This document shows, piece after piece, positions 35,021-44,295 of a stretch of DNA of 64,000 nucleotides. The stretch comes from Pseudanabaena sp. Salubria-1. Its GTDB lineage: Bacteria; Cyanobacteriota; Cyanobacteriia; Pseudanabaenales; Pseudanabaenaceae. The notes beneath the pieces are model-generated. The model had not been told where the DNA came from, searched no databases, and was given only the letters and a program-made list of their open reading frames with translations. The stretch covers positions 1-64,000 of the forward strand of contig JALQCR010000023.1 in assembly GCA_023336205.1 (NCBI GenBank), in the 5' to 3' direction. The translations under genes were made by a program, and so were the position numbers. Each line of letters begins with the position of its first letter. Positions within the stretch are counted from its first letter, which is position 1.

Positions 35021-35488
35021 ATGAGCCAGCCCATCGAAGAATTGTTGAGAGACCTCAAAAGTGAAGATGAAGGTATTCGCGATCGTGCCACTCAGGGGTT
35101 GTGGGAAATGTGGTTTATGCAGAAGGGGATGAAGGGTTTGCAGGTCTTGAGACAGAGTCAAATGATGGCAGATAGCGGCAATGTCAGACAAGCGGAGCTG
35201 ATGTTGACACAATTAATTCATGCTCAGCCAGATTTTGTCGAAGCATGGAATCGTCGGGCGGTTTTGTTTTATATGCAGGGAGATTACAAACGCTCAATCA
35301 AAGATTGCCAAAAAGCGATCGCTCTTAATCCTTACCACTTTGGGGCAGTTCACGGTTTGGGTCTATGCTACGCTGCGATCGGTAACTATCACGAAGCGAT
35401 CGCCACTTTCCGCAGAGCCTTAGAAATTCAACCCTACTCGCTCACCAACCAAAAACTAATTCTCGAATGTACTGCCATGCTGAATTAA
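35021..35488 (+). CDS. TPR protein
   Basis: The product is 155 aa from the ATG at 35021, preferred to the TTG at 35009. After a helical start (PIEELLRDLKSEDEGIRDRA) come about three TPRs, clearest at VEAWNRRAVLFYMQGDYKRS, CQKAIALNPYHFGAVHGLGL and AIATFRRALEIQPYS. It has no signal peptide, so it is a cytosolic scaffold or co-chaperone-like protein. It reads toward a hairpin terminator and is convergent with the next gene. Confidence 0.85.
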   Translation: MSQPIEELLRDLKSEDEGIRDRATQGLWEMWFMQKGMKGLQVLRQSQMMADSGNVRQAELMLTQLIHAQPDFVEAWNRRAVLFYMQGDYKRSIKDCQKAIALNPYHFGAVHGLGLCYAAIGNYHEAIATFRRALEIQPYSLTNQKLILECTAMLN

Positions 35489-35492
35489 AAAA

Positions 35493-35523
35493 GTCAAAAA
35501 AATTGCTTTGCAATTTTTTTGAC
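35493..35523. terminator. Bidirectional hairpin, apex GCTTTGC (GCAAAGC on the other strand)
   Basis: GTCAAAAAAATTGC (35493-35506), loop TTT, GCAATTTTTTTGAC (35510-35523). It lies between the convergent TPR and membrane-protein genes, with a poly-T/poly-A stem suited to termination both ways. Confidence 0.88.
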
Positions 35524-36894
35524 CAGTAATTTTGACTAGTAGTTTGTATTCCAAAGAGGGGTGCGGCGTACAAAAGCTAGAATACAGGCTCCGATACTGA
35601 TACTAAGCCATCCGCAAATGAGCGTTAATATCGGTAGTGATTGCATGAACATGATGAGAGGGGTCGTTTTTGCTGTCGGTTGCGCTGGCAGAAAAGCGCT
35701 GATTAATAAAATTGCCGTACCGATTTCCCACGACTGTAAATGATTTTTGCTGTAGCTAGGACGATCGCTTTGCAAACTATTCGGGGCAACTAGTTGCAAG
35801 AAAAATCTGGCGATCGCAGGACTAACGAGGCAAACCCCTAGCCAAGCGGTCGCACTTTCTGCTGATAGGCTTGGGGGCAAAGGAAAGATAAACAGTAACA
35901 CCACGCCTAAAATAATAAATGCTGTACCTGCTAAAATTCCTGCTCCCTGAGGTAGTAATACAGTAGCCATGCCTAAACTGTCGCGCTCAGTTTCTTGCTT
36001 CGCAAGGTGGAACTCCTCACGGATGGCTTGCCCTAACTCATCGTTTTGATCTGAAGCTTTTTGATTTGTAGCTTCTTTATTGGTGGATGGCAAAATTGTC
36101 ATCGCTAAAGGGATCGTAATATCACTATTATTCCCCGATAGCTGCATCCAGCTTAGTTCGCCGCCAGCCTCTTGCAATTTGATGACAGATAGGCATGAGA
36201 ATGGTTTTACATTAATTGCATATTCGGCAGCAATTCCCCATAAACCACTAAATCTTAGTTGTAAAACTTTTTCGGGCGCTCTCAATTGGGCTTGCCATGT
36301 AAAAAATCCTGTCAGCCCCGTAGTGGTCAAACAGATCGCCGCGATCGCTCTTAGATTGGGAGATAAATCTATCATTGACCAAAAGAAAAAGCCCAACAGG
36401 ATTAACACAAGACTATTAAACTGTCGTGGTTGCTGACCGAGTGATGAGGGGCTGACTAAAACCGTTTGATCGGAATAGGTAACTACATTTAGTACATCAG
36501 CATTAACAGTTTCTAGGATTAGCTTTTTATCTATTTTTTTAGATTTACCTGAGCGAAAAGCGAGCGAACTAGAAATACCTATAAAAATAGCGGCGGGTAA
36601 AATCCACCAAATCGCCACAAATCCCTTAATGAAATTTTCAGGAGAAGTACTAAGGGCTGCGATTAAAGCTAACCAATAGGTTGAAATCCCAATTAACTGA
36701 GTGCGGGAAAATATATAATCTGAATTTTGTTGGCATACATTAACCACTGATTTGGCTACATAGATGCCGATCGCAAAACCTGCAAGTAACGAAAGACCTT
36801 TAGTTTGGACTAATGGGCAGGTATGAGAGAGGAACCAAAAGACACGAGAAAATTGAGCAGGAGCTTGCAATAGCAAAATCCAGCTCAAAATTGA

Positions 36895-38330
36895 GAAGAG
36901 AAGCAGAACCTAAATGGCAATTGGATGGGTTGGCGCAGGAGTCTTTTCAGTTTTCTTTCTTTTTGAGGCGTGTTTTTTAACAGTCGGATAGCGAATACGA
37001 GGAGGAAGGCGATCGCCTAAGGAGCGTCCGGGCGATTTACCGCGTAGTTTAGGAGGGATTGCAGGAGTACCAATCGCGGCAATAATTACCGCAAATGATT
37101 GAGCGACACGACCAGGAGCAAGATTATCCTGAGGAGACTGCCAAGGTAAAGGAGCATCAACACAATCGAGACGAGCGAACCAAAGTTGCCAAGTCATTAA
37201 AGGCATCAAAGCACTCCAACGCTCAGCCGCCTGAGTAGAGGTAATCTGGGGCAGAGTCCAATGTAACCGTTGCTTGGCAAAACGATACCAATGCTCTATG
37301 GCAAAGCGACGCAAGTATTTTAACCAAAGAGTTTCCAAAGCAGGCATAGTTTTACCCAACCAAGCCAACCACATGGGCTGAAACTTACGGTTGCGCCCCA
37401 AGGGTTCAATCACCTCAATTCTAAAAATCTGCATCGGTCTTTCTGGAGAAGTACGGAAATGAAAGTCACGCCAATAAGTTACCCGTACCCGACCTATTTT
37501 TGGGTCTGTAATTTCTATAGTGGTGGCTGCCCCAGCCCAAGTTTCTGGGGCATTCAGTTTGAATTTATGCCCATGTTTACAAGGTGCACCACGACCGCTA
37601 TAGGCAGACGGAACTCCCCAAACACAGCGATTAGATGCCAAACGTAGTAATAAATCCGCCTCAATATTCGCTGTTGCTTTCACAAAACTTGCATTCCCAT
37701 ATCCTCGGTCATAGACAGCTAGGGGGCGTACGCTTAACTGCTTTGTGACTTGTTTGAGTTGGAAGGCAGCTTTACTCACAGGAGTCTCGAAACTGGTGAT
37801 CCGCTCATGTTTTATCGGTAGCGCCCAACTCCCACTTGCTTCGGGAATCCACGCCAACGTGCTGTAGCTTTGTCCTACGCCGATACTTTCGTCTTTGCCA
37901 TGATGGAATCCTCTTTCCTTCAGCGTTTCCGCATCTGGTCGCAACCACACGCTATTATCTCCAGCCAGACAAGGTTGCTCTTCGGTTGGGATCTCTTGCA
38001 CCATTAGTTTCATCAACTTTCCTCTTGCTGGTCGGCTATCGCGCAGTCCCTCATAAATACTTGACCATTTTCGCCGAAATAATGGATTCATTGACAGACT
38101 CACATACGAGCTAATGCTCGGACTTGTCAGGACGGCATCCATTAATTCAAATACTGCATCTTTTCCTGTTCCTAGGTATTCATATATCGACTTGCGAAAT
38201 TCTTGTAATTTTTGGAAAATCATAGTAGTCAATGTCAATTTGGTTTATTGATCATTGCTCTTTTGGCAGTTTGTGACATTCACTTCCTGCCTTTCTTTTC
38301 TTCTTTTTAGTCTAAAGTCCAGGAAAGACT
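36895..38330 (-). mobile_element. Insertion carrying an NF041680-type transposase (ends approximate)
   Basis: The transposase gene is embedded in the membrane-protein gene, which continues on both sides in the same orientation. I could not define terminal repeats or a target duplication with confidence, so the ends are estimated from where the host gene's hydrophobic coding stops and resumes. Confidence 0.6.
36910..38238 (-). CDS. Putative transposase (NF041680-like)
   Basis: The product is 442 aa. It starts MTLTTMIFQKLQEFRKSIYE. The family-like segment SLSMNPLFRRKWSSIYEGL is near residue 50, with ERGFHHGKDESIGVGQSYST and VRPLAVYDRGYGNASFV (a probable catalytic aspartate) further on. A C-terminal glutamate segment is seen in FAIEHWYRFAKQRLHW. 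The basic tail (KKHASKRKKTEKTPAPTHP) is typical. The family name is from memory. HIP1 (GCGATCGC) is present inside the gene, suggesting long residence in cyanobacteria. Confidence 0.75.
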   Translation of the reverse strand: MTLTTMIFQKLQEFRKSIYEYLGTGKDAVFELMDAVLTSPSISSYVSLSMNPLFRRKWSSIYEGLRDSRPARGKLMKLMVQEIPTEEQPCLAGDNSVWLRPDAETLKERGFHHGKDESIGVGQSYSTLAWIPEASGSWALPIKHERITSFETPVSKAAFQLKQVTKQLSVRPLAVYDRGYGNASFVKATANIEADLLLRLASNRCVWGVPSAYSGRGAPCKHGHKFKLNAPETWAGAATTIEITDPKIGRVRVTYWRDFHFRTSPERPMQIFRIEVIEPLGRNRKFQPMWLAWLGKTMPALETLWLKYLRRFAIEHWYRFAKQRLHWTLPQITSTQAAERWSALMPLMTWQLWFARLDCVDAPLPWQSPQDNLAPGRVAQSFAVIIAAIGTPAIPPKLRGKSPGRSLGDRLPPRIRYPTVKKHASKRKKTEKTPAPTHPIAI

Positions 38331-38519
38331 TGAAACTGCTAAAAAATTTGTTTCTCCAATTGGCAATAATTGTGCGATCGCCACCATGAGGATCAACAAC
38401 CCTGCAAAAAAAAAGTTCGCAGAAATAGGCATAGTTGCCTGCCTCCAGCCCCAACCGACTTTACCTGATACCAATTGTCGCTGAGAGTGGGATGGCGAAA
38501 CTTGCATAGGTAATTTTGG

Positions 38520-38580
38520 ATTGGTAATTGGTAATTGGGGATTGGGAATTAGAAATTGGTTTTTCCTTTTTCCTTTTTCC
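38520..38580. repeat. Tandem heptamers ATTGGTA/ATTGGGG-like then (TTTTTCC)3
   Basis: From 38520 the sequence reads in 7-bp steps: ATTGGTA, ATTGGTA, ATTGGGG, ATTGGGA, ATTAGAA, ATTGG, then three TTTTTCC units (38560-38580). Heptanucleotide short tandem repeats (STRR) are a known feature of filamentous cyanobacterial genomes. The array lies between the PIN/TRAM gene stop and the start of the membrane gene. Confidence 0.8.
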
Positions 38581-38587
38581 TTGATAG

Positions 38588-39664
38588 CTAGACAGTAGCG
38601 ATCGCTTCGTGACGAGCAAAAATCATCCGCCCCGCAGAAGTTTGTAAAGCACTGGTAACAATCACAACAATTTGTTTGCCGAGATATTCACGACCCTCTT
38701 CAATGACCACCATTGTACCGTCTTCAAGATAGCCGATTCCTTGAGATGCTTCTTTTCCTTCCTTAAGTACCTTAATTTCGATCAAGTCACCAGGTAAGTA
38801 GGTTGGACGCAGAGCCTGAGCAAGATCGTTAATGTTTAAAACTTCGACTTGCTGCAAATTTGCAACTTTATTGAGGTTGTAGTCATTTGTAATCAATGTA
38901 CAGCTTAGCTCTTGAGCTAGGCGCACTAATTTAGCATCGACTGTATGTAAGTCTTCATAATCTGCTGAATGAATTGTGATGCGATCGCTAAATTGATCGC
39001 GCATGTTATTAAGAATATCCAGCCCCCTTCTACCACGCACTCGTTTTTGATCATTGGAGCTATCGGCGATTGTCTGCAATTCTTGAATCACAAAATGAGG
39101 GATTAGTAATTGCCCTTCTAAAAAGCCTGTCTCCATTAAGGTCTGAATCCTTCCATCAATCACTGTGCTAGTATCCAAAACCTTGGCTGTGGCTGTACGC
39201 AATGTACCATCAGCAATGAGGCTGCTTTCGACGTTGTTAGGATTAATCAAACGTAATAATGCGCGTCCGTGGGTATCTGACAGAGTCATGCCTGAATAGG
39301 CAAAAATAATACTTACTAAAATTGCGGTGAGCGGCTTAATAAAGTCAAAATTGTTGGGAATAGGGATTAGAAATAATGGAGCTAGCATCAAGTTAGCGAC
39401 CAATAACCCAAAGACTAAACCAACAGCCCGACCCAAAATCGTCTCAAGCGGCATTGATCGAATGTTGGTCTCGACACGGCGATAGGTGTTTTGAACAATC
39501 AATCCTGCCACTAGACCGACGACAGATCCAACTCCAAGGGTTACCCAACGTAAATTTTGGATATTGAGATTGGCGATCGTATCTGGTGGTAAGAAATCAA
39601 TGCCATGGAAGCCAGTGCCTGCGCCAGCTAGGATGAATGTAAAAATGATAATAGCGTCAATCAT
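38588..39664 (-). CDS. Membrane-anchored PIN/TRAM-domain protein (YacL-like)
   Basis: The product is 358 aa. The N-terminal ~135 residues hold about four hydrophobic helices (IDAIIIFTFILAGAGTGF, TLGVGSVVGLVAGLIVQ, VGLVFGLLVANLMLAPL, LTAILVSIIFAYSGMTL). A PIN nuclease-like domain follows, with the acidic residues in KVLDTSTVIDGRI, the arginine-rich RVRGRRGLDILN and LITNDYNLNKVA. A C-terminal TRAM β-barrel (YLPGDLIEIKVLKEGKEASQ, VVIEEGREYLG) probably binds RNA. This matches the YacL group found across Firmicutes and cyanobacteria. The RNA target is unknown. Confidence 0.9.
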   Translation of the reverse strand: MIDAIIIFTFILAGAGTGFHGIDFLPPDTIANLNIQNLRWVTLGVGSVVGLVAGLIVQNTYRRVETNIRSMPLETILGRAVGLVFGLLVANLMLAPLFLIPIPNNFDFIKPLTAILVSIIFAYSGMTLSDTHGRALLRLINPNNVESSLIADGTLRTATAKVLDTSTVIDGRIQTLMETGFLEGQLLIPHFVIQELQTIADSSNDQKRVRGRRGLDILNNMRDQFSDRITIHSADYEDLHTVDAKLVRLAQELSCTLITNDYNLNKVANLQQVEVLNINDLAQALRPTYLPGDLIEIKVLKEGKEASQGIGYLEDGTMVVIEEGREYLGKQIVVIVTSALQTSAGRMIFARHEAIATV

Positions 39665-39816
39665 AGGGCGGAACTCCGCTTGGACGAATAAATATTAAGG
39701 ACGTGAGATTAACTCAAATAATCTCTAGCCTATAGCCTTAATTGAGTTTAGTTAGTACATTTCCAACTTTCTCAATCCTTTGCATACAATTCTACACAAA
39801 TACAATAGAGAATTGT

Positions 39817-40218
39817 CTATTTTGGTGCTTTAGGGCAGCCTTCGCTTGATTTTTGTCCATCAGGCATAATTGCGCCGCAAAAGTTGGTTTCTGACATGTA
39901 AGCACTGGTTAAATCTGCACCCGTGAGATCGGCTCCTCTTAGATCAGCTTTATCAAGGATCGCGCCAATTAGGTTTGCATCTCTTAAATCAGCAAGCTTA
40001 AGATCCGCAGAAAACAGATTTGCATAGCGTAAATTGGCATTTCTCAGATTTGCAAAACTGAGCTTGGTGCGTGAAAGATCGCAACCTTGACATTCTCTAG
40101 TTTGCAAAACTTGACGAACTTGGTTGGGATCAGCAAAGGCTTGATCTGTCCAGCTAATTGAGGCGATCGCTCCAGTTAGCCCTGAAATCACCAAACAAGA
40201 ATTGATTAGAGTTTTCAT
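39817..40218 (-). CDS. Secreted pentapeptide-repeat protein
   Basis: The product is 133 aa. A signal peptide (KTLINSCLVISGLTGAIA, cleavage near DQAFA) precedes a short cysteine pair (RECQGCDL). About ten pentapeptide units A(D/N)LXX follow (LSFANLRNANLRYANLFSAD, LKLADLRDANLIGAILDKAD, LRGADLTGADLTSAYMSETN), predicted to form a right-handed β-helix. A second cysteine pair is near the C-terminus. The RECxGCDL-plus-pentapeptide design is frequent in cyanobacterial exported proteins. No enzymatic role is known. Confidence 0.9.
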   Translation of the reverse strand: MKTLINSCLVISGLTGAIASISWTDQAFADPNQVRQVLQTRECQGCDLSRTKLSFANLRNANLRYANLFSADLKLADLRDANLIGAILDKADLRGADLTGADLTSAYMSETNFCGAIMPDGQKSSEGCPKAPK

Positions 40219-40532
40219 TTTTTAGCTCTTAGTTGTTTAGTCTATTGTCAGTATAAAACCTAAAAAGCAAAGGCGGCTCTTCTCGCCGCCTTTGCTTATC
40301 ACTATGGGTTTGCGATCGCGATCACAAGGGTAGATATCTGATGTCACTGGCAATTATTGAATAAAGCTTGATGATGTTGTTATTGAGTTAATGACTCATA
40401 AATCGAGTTCACCCAATCGATTGAGCTCATAGCAGGAAGTAGCGATTGCTACTTTCATTAGAAAATTAAACTATAGAAGTTTAGTTTTCTGGTTTGTTGG
40501 AAGCATTTAGAGAAAGCAGAGTAGAGGCAGTC
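40219..40532. other. 314-bp divergent intergenic region
   Basis: It contains the hairpin at 40266-40296, a doubled HIP1-like GCGATCGCGATC (~40313-40325) and AT-rich DNA before the next gene. No small gene or RNA could be supported. Confidence 0.6.
40266..40296. terminator. GC-rich hairpin AGCAAAGGCGGC / GCCGCCTTTGCT
   Basis: Perfect 12-bp arms (40266-40277 and 40285-40296) enclose the loop TCTTCTC. It lies upstream of the pentapeptide gene start on the minus strand, so its direction of action is unclear. Confidence 0.6.
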
Positions 40533-40880
40533 ATGAAAAATACTATCGTCGCCACATTTTTAGCCATTTCGGGTTTCGTCGCTTCAGGTTTCGCCGCTGC
40601 ACCAGCAAATGCTCAAACAGCGATTGTTGCCGCCCTTTATCAAAATCCTACTGCTCCTCAAACAGAAGTCCGTTATGAAAATACTGACATTAACCGCAAT
40701 CAAATTATCCTTGCTGTTAATACCACTCCTGAAGTAATGGCGATCGCTGACAATTTACTAACTGGTCGTAGTTATGATCGTATTGTAACCATGAGCCATA
40801 AAGATAGCCTTGCTTGTTTAGTTAGCGGCAAAGGCTCCATCGATGGAGCTGTTATGTGCGGATTCATCGACTACGAATAA
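40533..40880 (+). CDS. Small secreted protein, unknown function
   Basis: The ATG at 40533 is chosen because the product (115 aa) then opens with a clear signal peptide (KNTIVATFLAISGFVASGFA, cleavage near ANAQ). The mature part is ~87 residues with two cysteines (LACLVSG, VMCGFIDYE) that could form a disulfide. No domain is recognised. It is followed at once by a strong hairpin terminator and is a single-gene unit. Confidence 0.8.
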   Translation: MKNTIVATFLAISGFVASGFAAAPANAQTAIVAALYQNPTAPQTEVRYENTDINRNQIILAVNTTPEVMAIADNLLTGRSYDRIVTMSHKDSLACLVSGKGSIDGAVMCGFIDYE

Positions 40881-40916
40881 AAAAAAGAAAGAACGCTTAG
40901 CGTTCTTTCTTTTTTT
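40880..40916. terminator. Strong bidirectional terminator
   Basis: AAAAAAAGAAAGAACGC (40880-40896), loop TTA, and the perfect complement (40900-40916) ending in T7. It lies between convergent genes. Confidence 0.92.
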
Positions 40917-40928
40917 ATTCGTTTGTTA

Positions 40929-41441
40929 TTAAGCGATGTTAGAAATGTTGGGATTGTTTTTAATTTCGTTTAGTTTTTGCAATCCAAACTGAGCACGTTT
41001 TATTTGTTTTTCGCATAATTCTTCAATATCAGTACGTGCAATTTCAATCCCGTTTTGCGTATCTGTAGCTCGATCAAAAAAGACAATACTGTCTACCTGT
41101 TTCATGCCAATTAAGCGAAACAGCATATCAACTACATTGTATTCACCACATTCAAGATGATCGTCATTTAATCTCAATCGATCAATATTGGCAGGAGTGC
41201 GATCGCAATAGGCGTAGATAGTCATCTTTTCCAGTTCAGGATTATCGTGATTGCTTAAGGGTGTCAGTAACCAGCCACCCTCAATATCTTGAATCACAAA
41301 ATAGATCGTATATTTAAGATTTTGAGCGATCGCCTTTAATACCGATGCAATCAAACTAACTGCACTGGCAGTCTCTGCATCAGGAGTACCCTGAACTAGT
41401 AGAGCCACTTGGCGATCGAGAATTTGATCTTTAGTTAGCAT
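40929..41441 (-). CDS. Conserved hypothetical protein
   Basis: The product is 170 aa, soluble, with alternating helices and strands (ASAVSLIASVLKAIAQNLKY, TIYFVIQDIEGGWLLTPLSN, EKMTIYAYCDRTPANIDRL). No catalytic motif or signal peptide is visible and I do not recognise the family. Codon use and HIP1 density match the surrounding block, so it is probably a resident gene. It is flanked on both sides by hairpin terminators and is therefore likely transcribed alone. Confidence 0.7.
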   Translation of the reverse strand: MLTKDQILDRQVALLVQGTPDAETASAVSLIASVLKAIAQNLKYTIYFVIQDIEGGWLLTPLSNHDNPELEKMTIYAYCDRTPANIDRLRLNDDHLECGEYNVVDMLFRLIGMKQVDSIVFFDRATDTQNGIEIARTDIEELCEKQIKRAQFGLQKLNEIKNNPNISNIA

Positions 41442-41471
41442 GAATCTTGAGTAAACACTTCCTTTATAGCG

Positions 41472-41508
41472 ATGTTTTGGGAGGGCGCTTCGCGCCCTCC
41501 CAAAACAT
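41472..41508. terminator. Long hairpin, apex GCTTCGC (GCGAAGC on the other strand)
   Basis: ATGTTTTGGGAGGGCGC (41472-41488), loop TTC, and the perfect 17-bp complement (41492-41508). It overlaps the stop codon of the membrane gene ending at 41508 and lies between two minus-strand genes. Confidence 0.88.
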
Positions 41509-42356
41509 TAGTTAATATGGCTTGCCGATCGTTTGAGAGCAGGTTTGTCATTAATAGATTGCAATGATTCTAGAGTTGCAAAGATTGCTTCACGCATAGT
41601 TGTCTCTGTTTCCCGATTAAGCAATATCTGACAATAATCAACGATCGCCCTTTCCTGAGCTACAGGTAGCCGATTGTCTTGCACGTATTGGTTAATCTGT
41701 TTAATGGCAATTAGTCGAGCCAGATCATCATTTACGGCAAGTTGAGCAATTAGTTGATCGAAATTATCTTGTTGACGCTGCAACCATTGACTAAAAGCTT
41801 GACGAACTAGAAGAACTAAAATCCCTAAAGTTGCACCTAGCTGCAAAATGTTAGCTGATGCTAACCAATGATTTTCTTGATCTGACCATACTGCCAATAC
41901 CATATATGTCAGAAAGACTGTCCCCGCGCCACTCGCAACTGATAGGGGTAAAAGTCGATAAGGGCTTTGCAGAAATTTCTGGATGCGCCACAAAATCACG
42001 TTCCAGTTCCAGTCTTGAATCATATAGACTGCAATCATGGCAAAAATCCCCGCACTGGTTGCCGCAATTAATTGCCAATTCCACAGCAGCAGCATCACAA
42101 GAAAAATTGCCAACAAAGCCCACACGGGAAAACCCTGTTCACGAGCTAGCCCACGCCAAAGTGATCGCATTAACTGTTGGACTTGCGAAGTTGGTGTTGT
42201 TGATTCTTGATGATGTGAGGTTTTGACCACTGGTTGACCACATTTATCCCTGAGGACTGTAATAGCTACTTTACAGGATTTTTGATCAAAAAAGTTTAGT
42301 AAGCGCTCTGCACTCGCTAAGCTTTTTATTAAAACCCAAAAGGTGATAAGCGTCAT
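41508..42356 (-). CDS. Membrane protein with C-terminal helical-repeat (armadillo-like) region
   Basis: The product is up to 282 aa. Four hydrophobic helices are seen between residues ~75 and 200 (VWALLAIFLVMLLLWNW, AATSAGIFAMIAVYMI, LPLSVASGAGTVFLTYMVLA, ILQLGATLGILVLLVRQA). A ~85-residue helical tail (AQLAVNDDLARLIAIKQINQ, AIFATLESLQSIND) looks like a short HEAT/armadillo repeat. The start is uncertain: the ATG at 42356 lies inside a hairpin that probably ends transcription of the upstream gene, so translation may begin further down. No function known. Confidence 0.75.
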   Translation of the reverse strand: MTLITFWVLIKSLASAERLLNFFDQKSCKVAITVLRDKCGQPVVKTSHHQESTTPTSQVQQLMRSLWRGLAREQGFPVWALLAIFLVMLLLWNWQLIAATSAGIFAMIAVYMIQDWNWNVILWRIQKFLQSPYRLLPLSVASGAGTVFLTYMVLAVWSDQENHWLASANILQLGATLGILVLLVRQAFSQWLQRQQDNFDQLIAQLAVNDDLARLIAIKQINQYVQDNRLPVAQERAIVDYCQILLNRETETTMREAIFATLESLQSINDKPALKRSASHIN

Positions 42357-42373
42357 CTTTTGGGCTTTTTGAA
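42340..42373 (-). terminator. Hairpin ending the transporter gene
   Basis: On the minus strand CCCAAAAGATGA and TCACCTTTTGGG (one G-T pair) are followed by TTTTA. It overlaps the annotated start of the next minus-strand gene. Confidence 0.6.
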
Positions 42374-42392
42374 CGGAGACAGCTATAAAAGG

Positions 42393-44147
42393 TTATCTAG
42401 CAGCTCTCTTATACATATTTTGCAAACTGAGCAACCCGACTCCACCTGTAACTAGAAACACTCCAAATACCTGAATAAACTCTAGTTTACTTCCCAAAAT
42501 CGTGAATGCTAAGAATGTGGTAAACACTGGACCACTGGCGCTAACAATCGATGCTTGGGCAGCTCCCATTAGCTTTGTGCCAAAGCTGGTCAGCAAATAA
42601 CCACTTAAAGTAGTTAGCGCTATCAAGAAGCACATAAATATCAGTGAGCCATTTAGAGAAATAGAAGCCAAGGTGAATGGTAATGTACCTAGGCATAGTA
42701 GCAAGATAATGGCAAAGTTAATTGACGTAAATGAGACAGGATTTAGTTGTTTGAAACAAGCCTGTGAGGTGATGATATATCCCGCAAAAGAAATGCCTGA
42801 TAGCATTGCTGCAATTACACCCCATGTATCAGGTTTTGCTACACCAAAGATGTTATAGGTCAGCATGATGCCGAAATAGATCACCCCAATCACTAACCAG
42901 CGTTCCTTGCTGGGGCGATCGCCAAATAGCAACCAAGCCAACAGAACTGTTACTGTCGGGAAGATGAAAAAGAGCGTAACAGCTAATCCTGGGTTTAAGA
43001 TGCCTAAAGCCACATAGATGAAGGCAAAAGAGGTGAATTGCAATAAAGCACTAAAGGCAACCCGCCAGAATAATAATCTGCGGCTAGGCGTGAGTAATTG
43101 CTGAAAGTCCCGCAATACATCAACCCGAAAAATAAACTTTGCGACTATCCACATAATTGGTGTGGCAAATAGCATTCGTAACAGCAACAACATAAAAGAG
43201 TTAGGGACAGTTGCTTTAATCAATCCACCAAAATTAAATAGCCCGAAAATACTAGAGTTGGAGAAAATTATCCTTACCAAAATATTCTGTAGGGACAAAA
43301 CCACCGAAGCCCCCAAAACCAATATGAATCCAATCCACCAATCGTTAAGACGCTTAACTGGCTGAGCTATGGGAGGTTCTGATTCTAAAGAGTTAATTGG
43401 TTCGGTAGGATCACCTGCATAGGGACGAGTATCGTTTTGGTCATATTGCCTAAACTGACTACTATTAAAAGTGGGTATCTGAATTTGGTTGAAATTACCA
43501 TTGCCATTGGGAATAGTCGGGGCTGTGTTACTACCATTCGTACCGATCGCCCCCGCAAAACCAGATGTCCCCGTGAAGTTGATTGGTGGATTCCCCCCTA
43601 TATTTCCTCCTCCAGAGCGATCGGCGGAAGATCGCCGCAAATATTCATCAATTCTTTCAACAAGCGCAGAGAGCATTAGCTCGCCTTGCTGTCTCTGTGT
43701 GTACATGCGCTGCATCTGATCATCAAGATCGCGCTGATAGGTATCCACATCCCGTTGCAACGACTGGAATGTGGCACGAATAGCCCCATCAAGATTTAGC
43801 ATTAACTGCTCAAAATTTGCGGAGTGATCGCTAAGTACTCTGGAGTTAGTAACGATCACATCATTTTTTAGATGATAAGTAATTGCTTGGGCAAGTTGCT
43901 CGATCCATTGCTGGCGCTGGATTTCTTGTTGATTCATCCCTTGCTGAGCAACAGTTAAAACCTCTAGCTCTTTGCGTTGAGACTGGAGCCGCTGAATGTC
44001 ATCAGTTAAAGCATTTTTTTGGGCTTGTAAAATCAGAATTTCACGACTGAGCTTGCCCAAGATATTTGCCCGCAGATCTGACAAGTCCTTGGTGACTCCC
44101 GCGAGGGTCTGCTCGTAAGAACTATTACGGATATTATTGTTCTCCAT
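42393..44147 (-). CDS. EamA/DMT-family transporter with a long N-terminal coiled-coil domain
   Basis: The product is 584 aa, twice the usual ~300 aa of the family. Residues ~1-175 are strongly helical, coiled-coil-like (LILQAQKNALTDDIQRLQSQ, LQRDVDTYQRDLDDQMQRMY). Residues ~180-255 are a glycine/asparagine/proline-rich linker. From ~270 two EamA repeats give about ten membrane helices (GFILVLGASVVLSLQNILVR, FTSFAFIYVALGILNPG, FFIFPTVTVLLAWLLFGDRP, GYLLTSFGTKLMGAAQAS). Family members export metabolites or amino acids. The substrate and the purpose of the soluble front part are unknown. The fusion is continuous with no frameshift. Confidence 0.88.
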   Translation of the reverse strand: MENNNIRNSSYEQTLAGVTKDLSDLRANILGKLSREILILQAQKNALTDDIQRLQSQRKELEVLTVAQQGMNQQEIQRQQWIEQLAQAITYHLKNDVIVTNSRVLSDHSANFEQLMLNLDGAIRATFQSLQRDVDTYQRDLDDQMQRMYTQRQQGELMLSALVERIDEYLRRSSADRSGGGNIGGNPPINFTGTSGFAGAIGTNGSNTAPTIPNGNGNFNQIQIPTFNSSQFRQYDQNDTRPYAGDPTEPINSLESEPPIAQPVKRLNDWWIGFILVLGASVVLSLQNILVRIIFSNSSIFGLFNFGGLIKATVPNSFMLLLLRMLFATPIMWIVAKFIFRVDVLRDFQQLLTPSRRLLFWRVAFSALLQFTSFAFIYVALGILNPGLAVTLFFIFPTVTVLLAWLLFGDRPSKERWLVIGVIYFGIMLTYNIFGVAKPDTWGVIAAMLSGISFAGYIITSQACFKQLNPVSFTSINFAIILLLCLGTLPFTLASISLNGSLIFMCFLIALTTLSGYLLTSFGTKLMGAAQASIVSASGPVFTTFLAFTILGSKLEFIQVFGVFLVTGGVGLLSLQNMYKRAAR

Positions 44148-44295
44148 TTTAAGAAATCACCTCGTAACAATGCCAGCTGGAATAACGTTAGGGACTAAGT
44201 TTGGCACTAATTTTTTTAATTGGCTTAATTGGTTGCGTCTAGTTTGCGAACTTTATAACACTAATTTGAGCATATGACATATTTTGTTTTGTAGT

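Larger units (their letters stand above)
35536..38507 (-). pseudogene. Multi-pass membrane protein of unknown function, split by a transposon
   Basis: The first ~60 codons lie at 38507-38330 (ATG at 38507; TMPISANFFFAGLLILMVAI). The remaining ~450 codons are at about 36900-35536. An NF041680-type transposase gene lies between them. The larger part has several hydrophobic helices (GLSLLAGFAIGIYVA, FVAIWWILPAAIFIG, SLVLILLGFFFWSMI, AFIILGVVLLFIFPLP, LPILTLICGWLSISIGA) and a soluble central region. No known family is recognised. The reading frame of the larger part opens just after the transposase stop TAG, so its apparent TTG start is not native. Confidence 0.7.
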
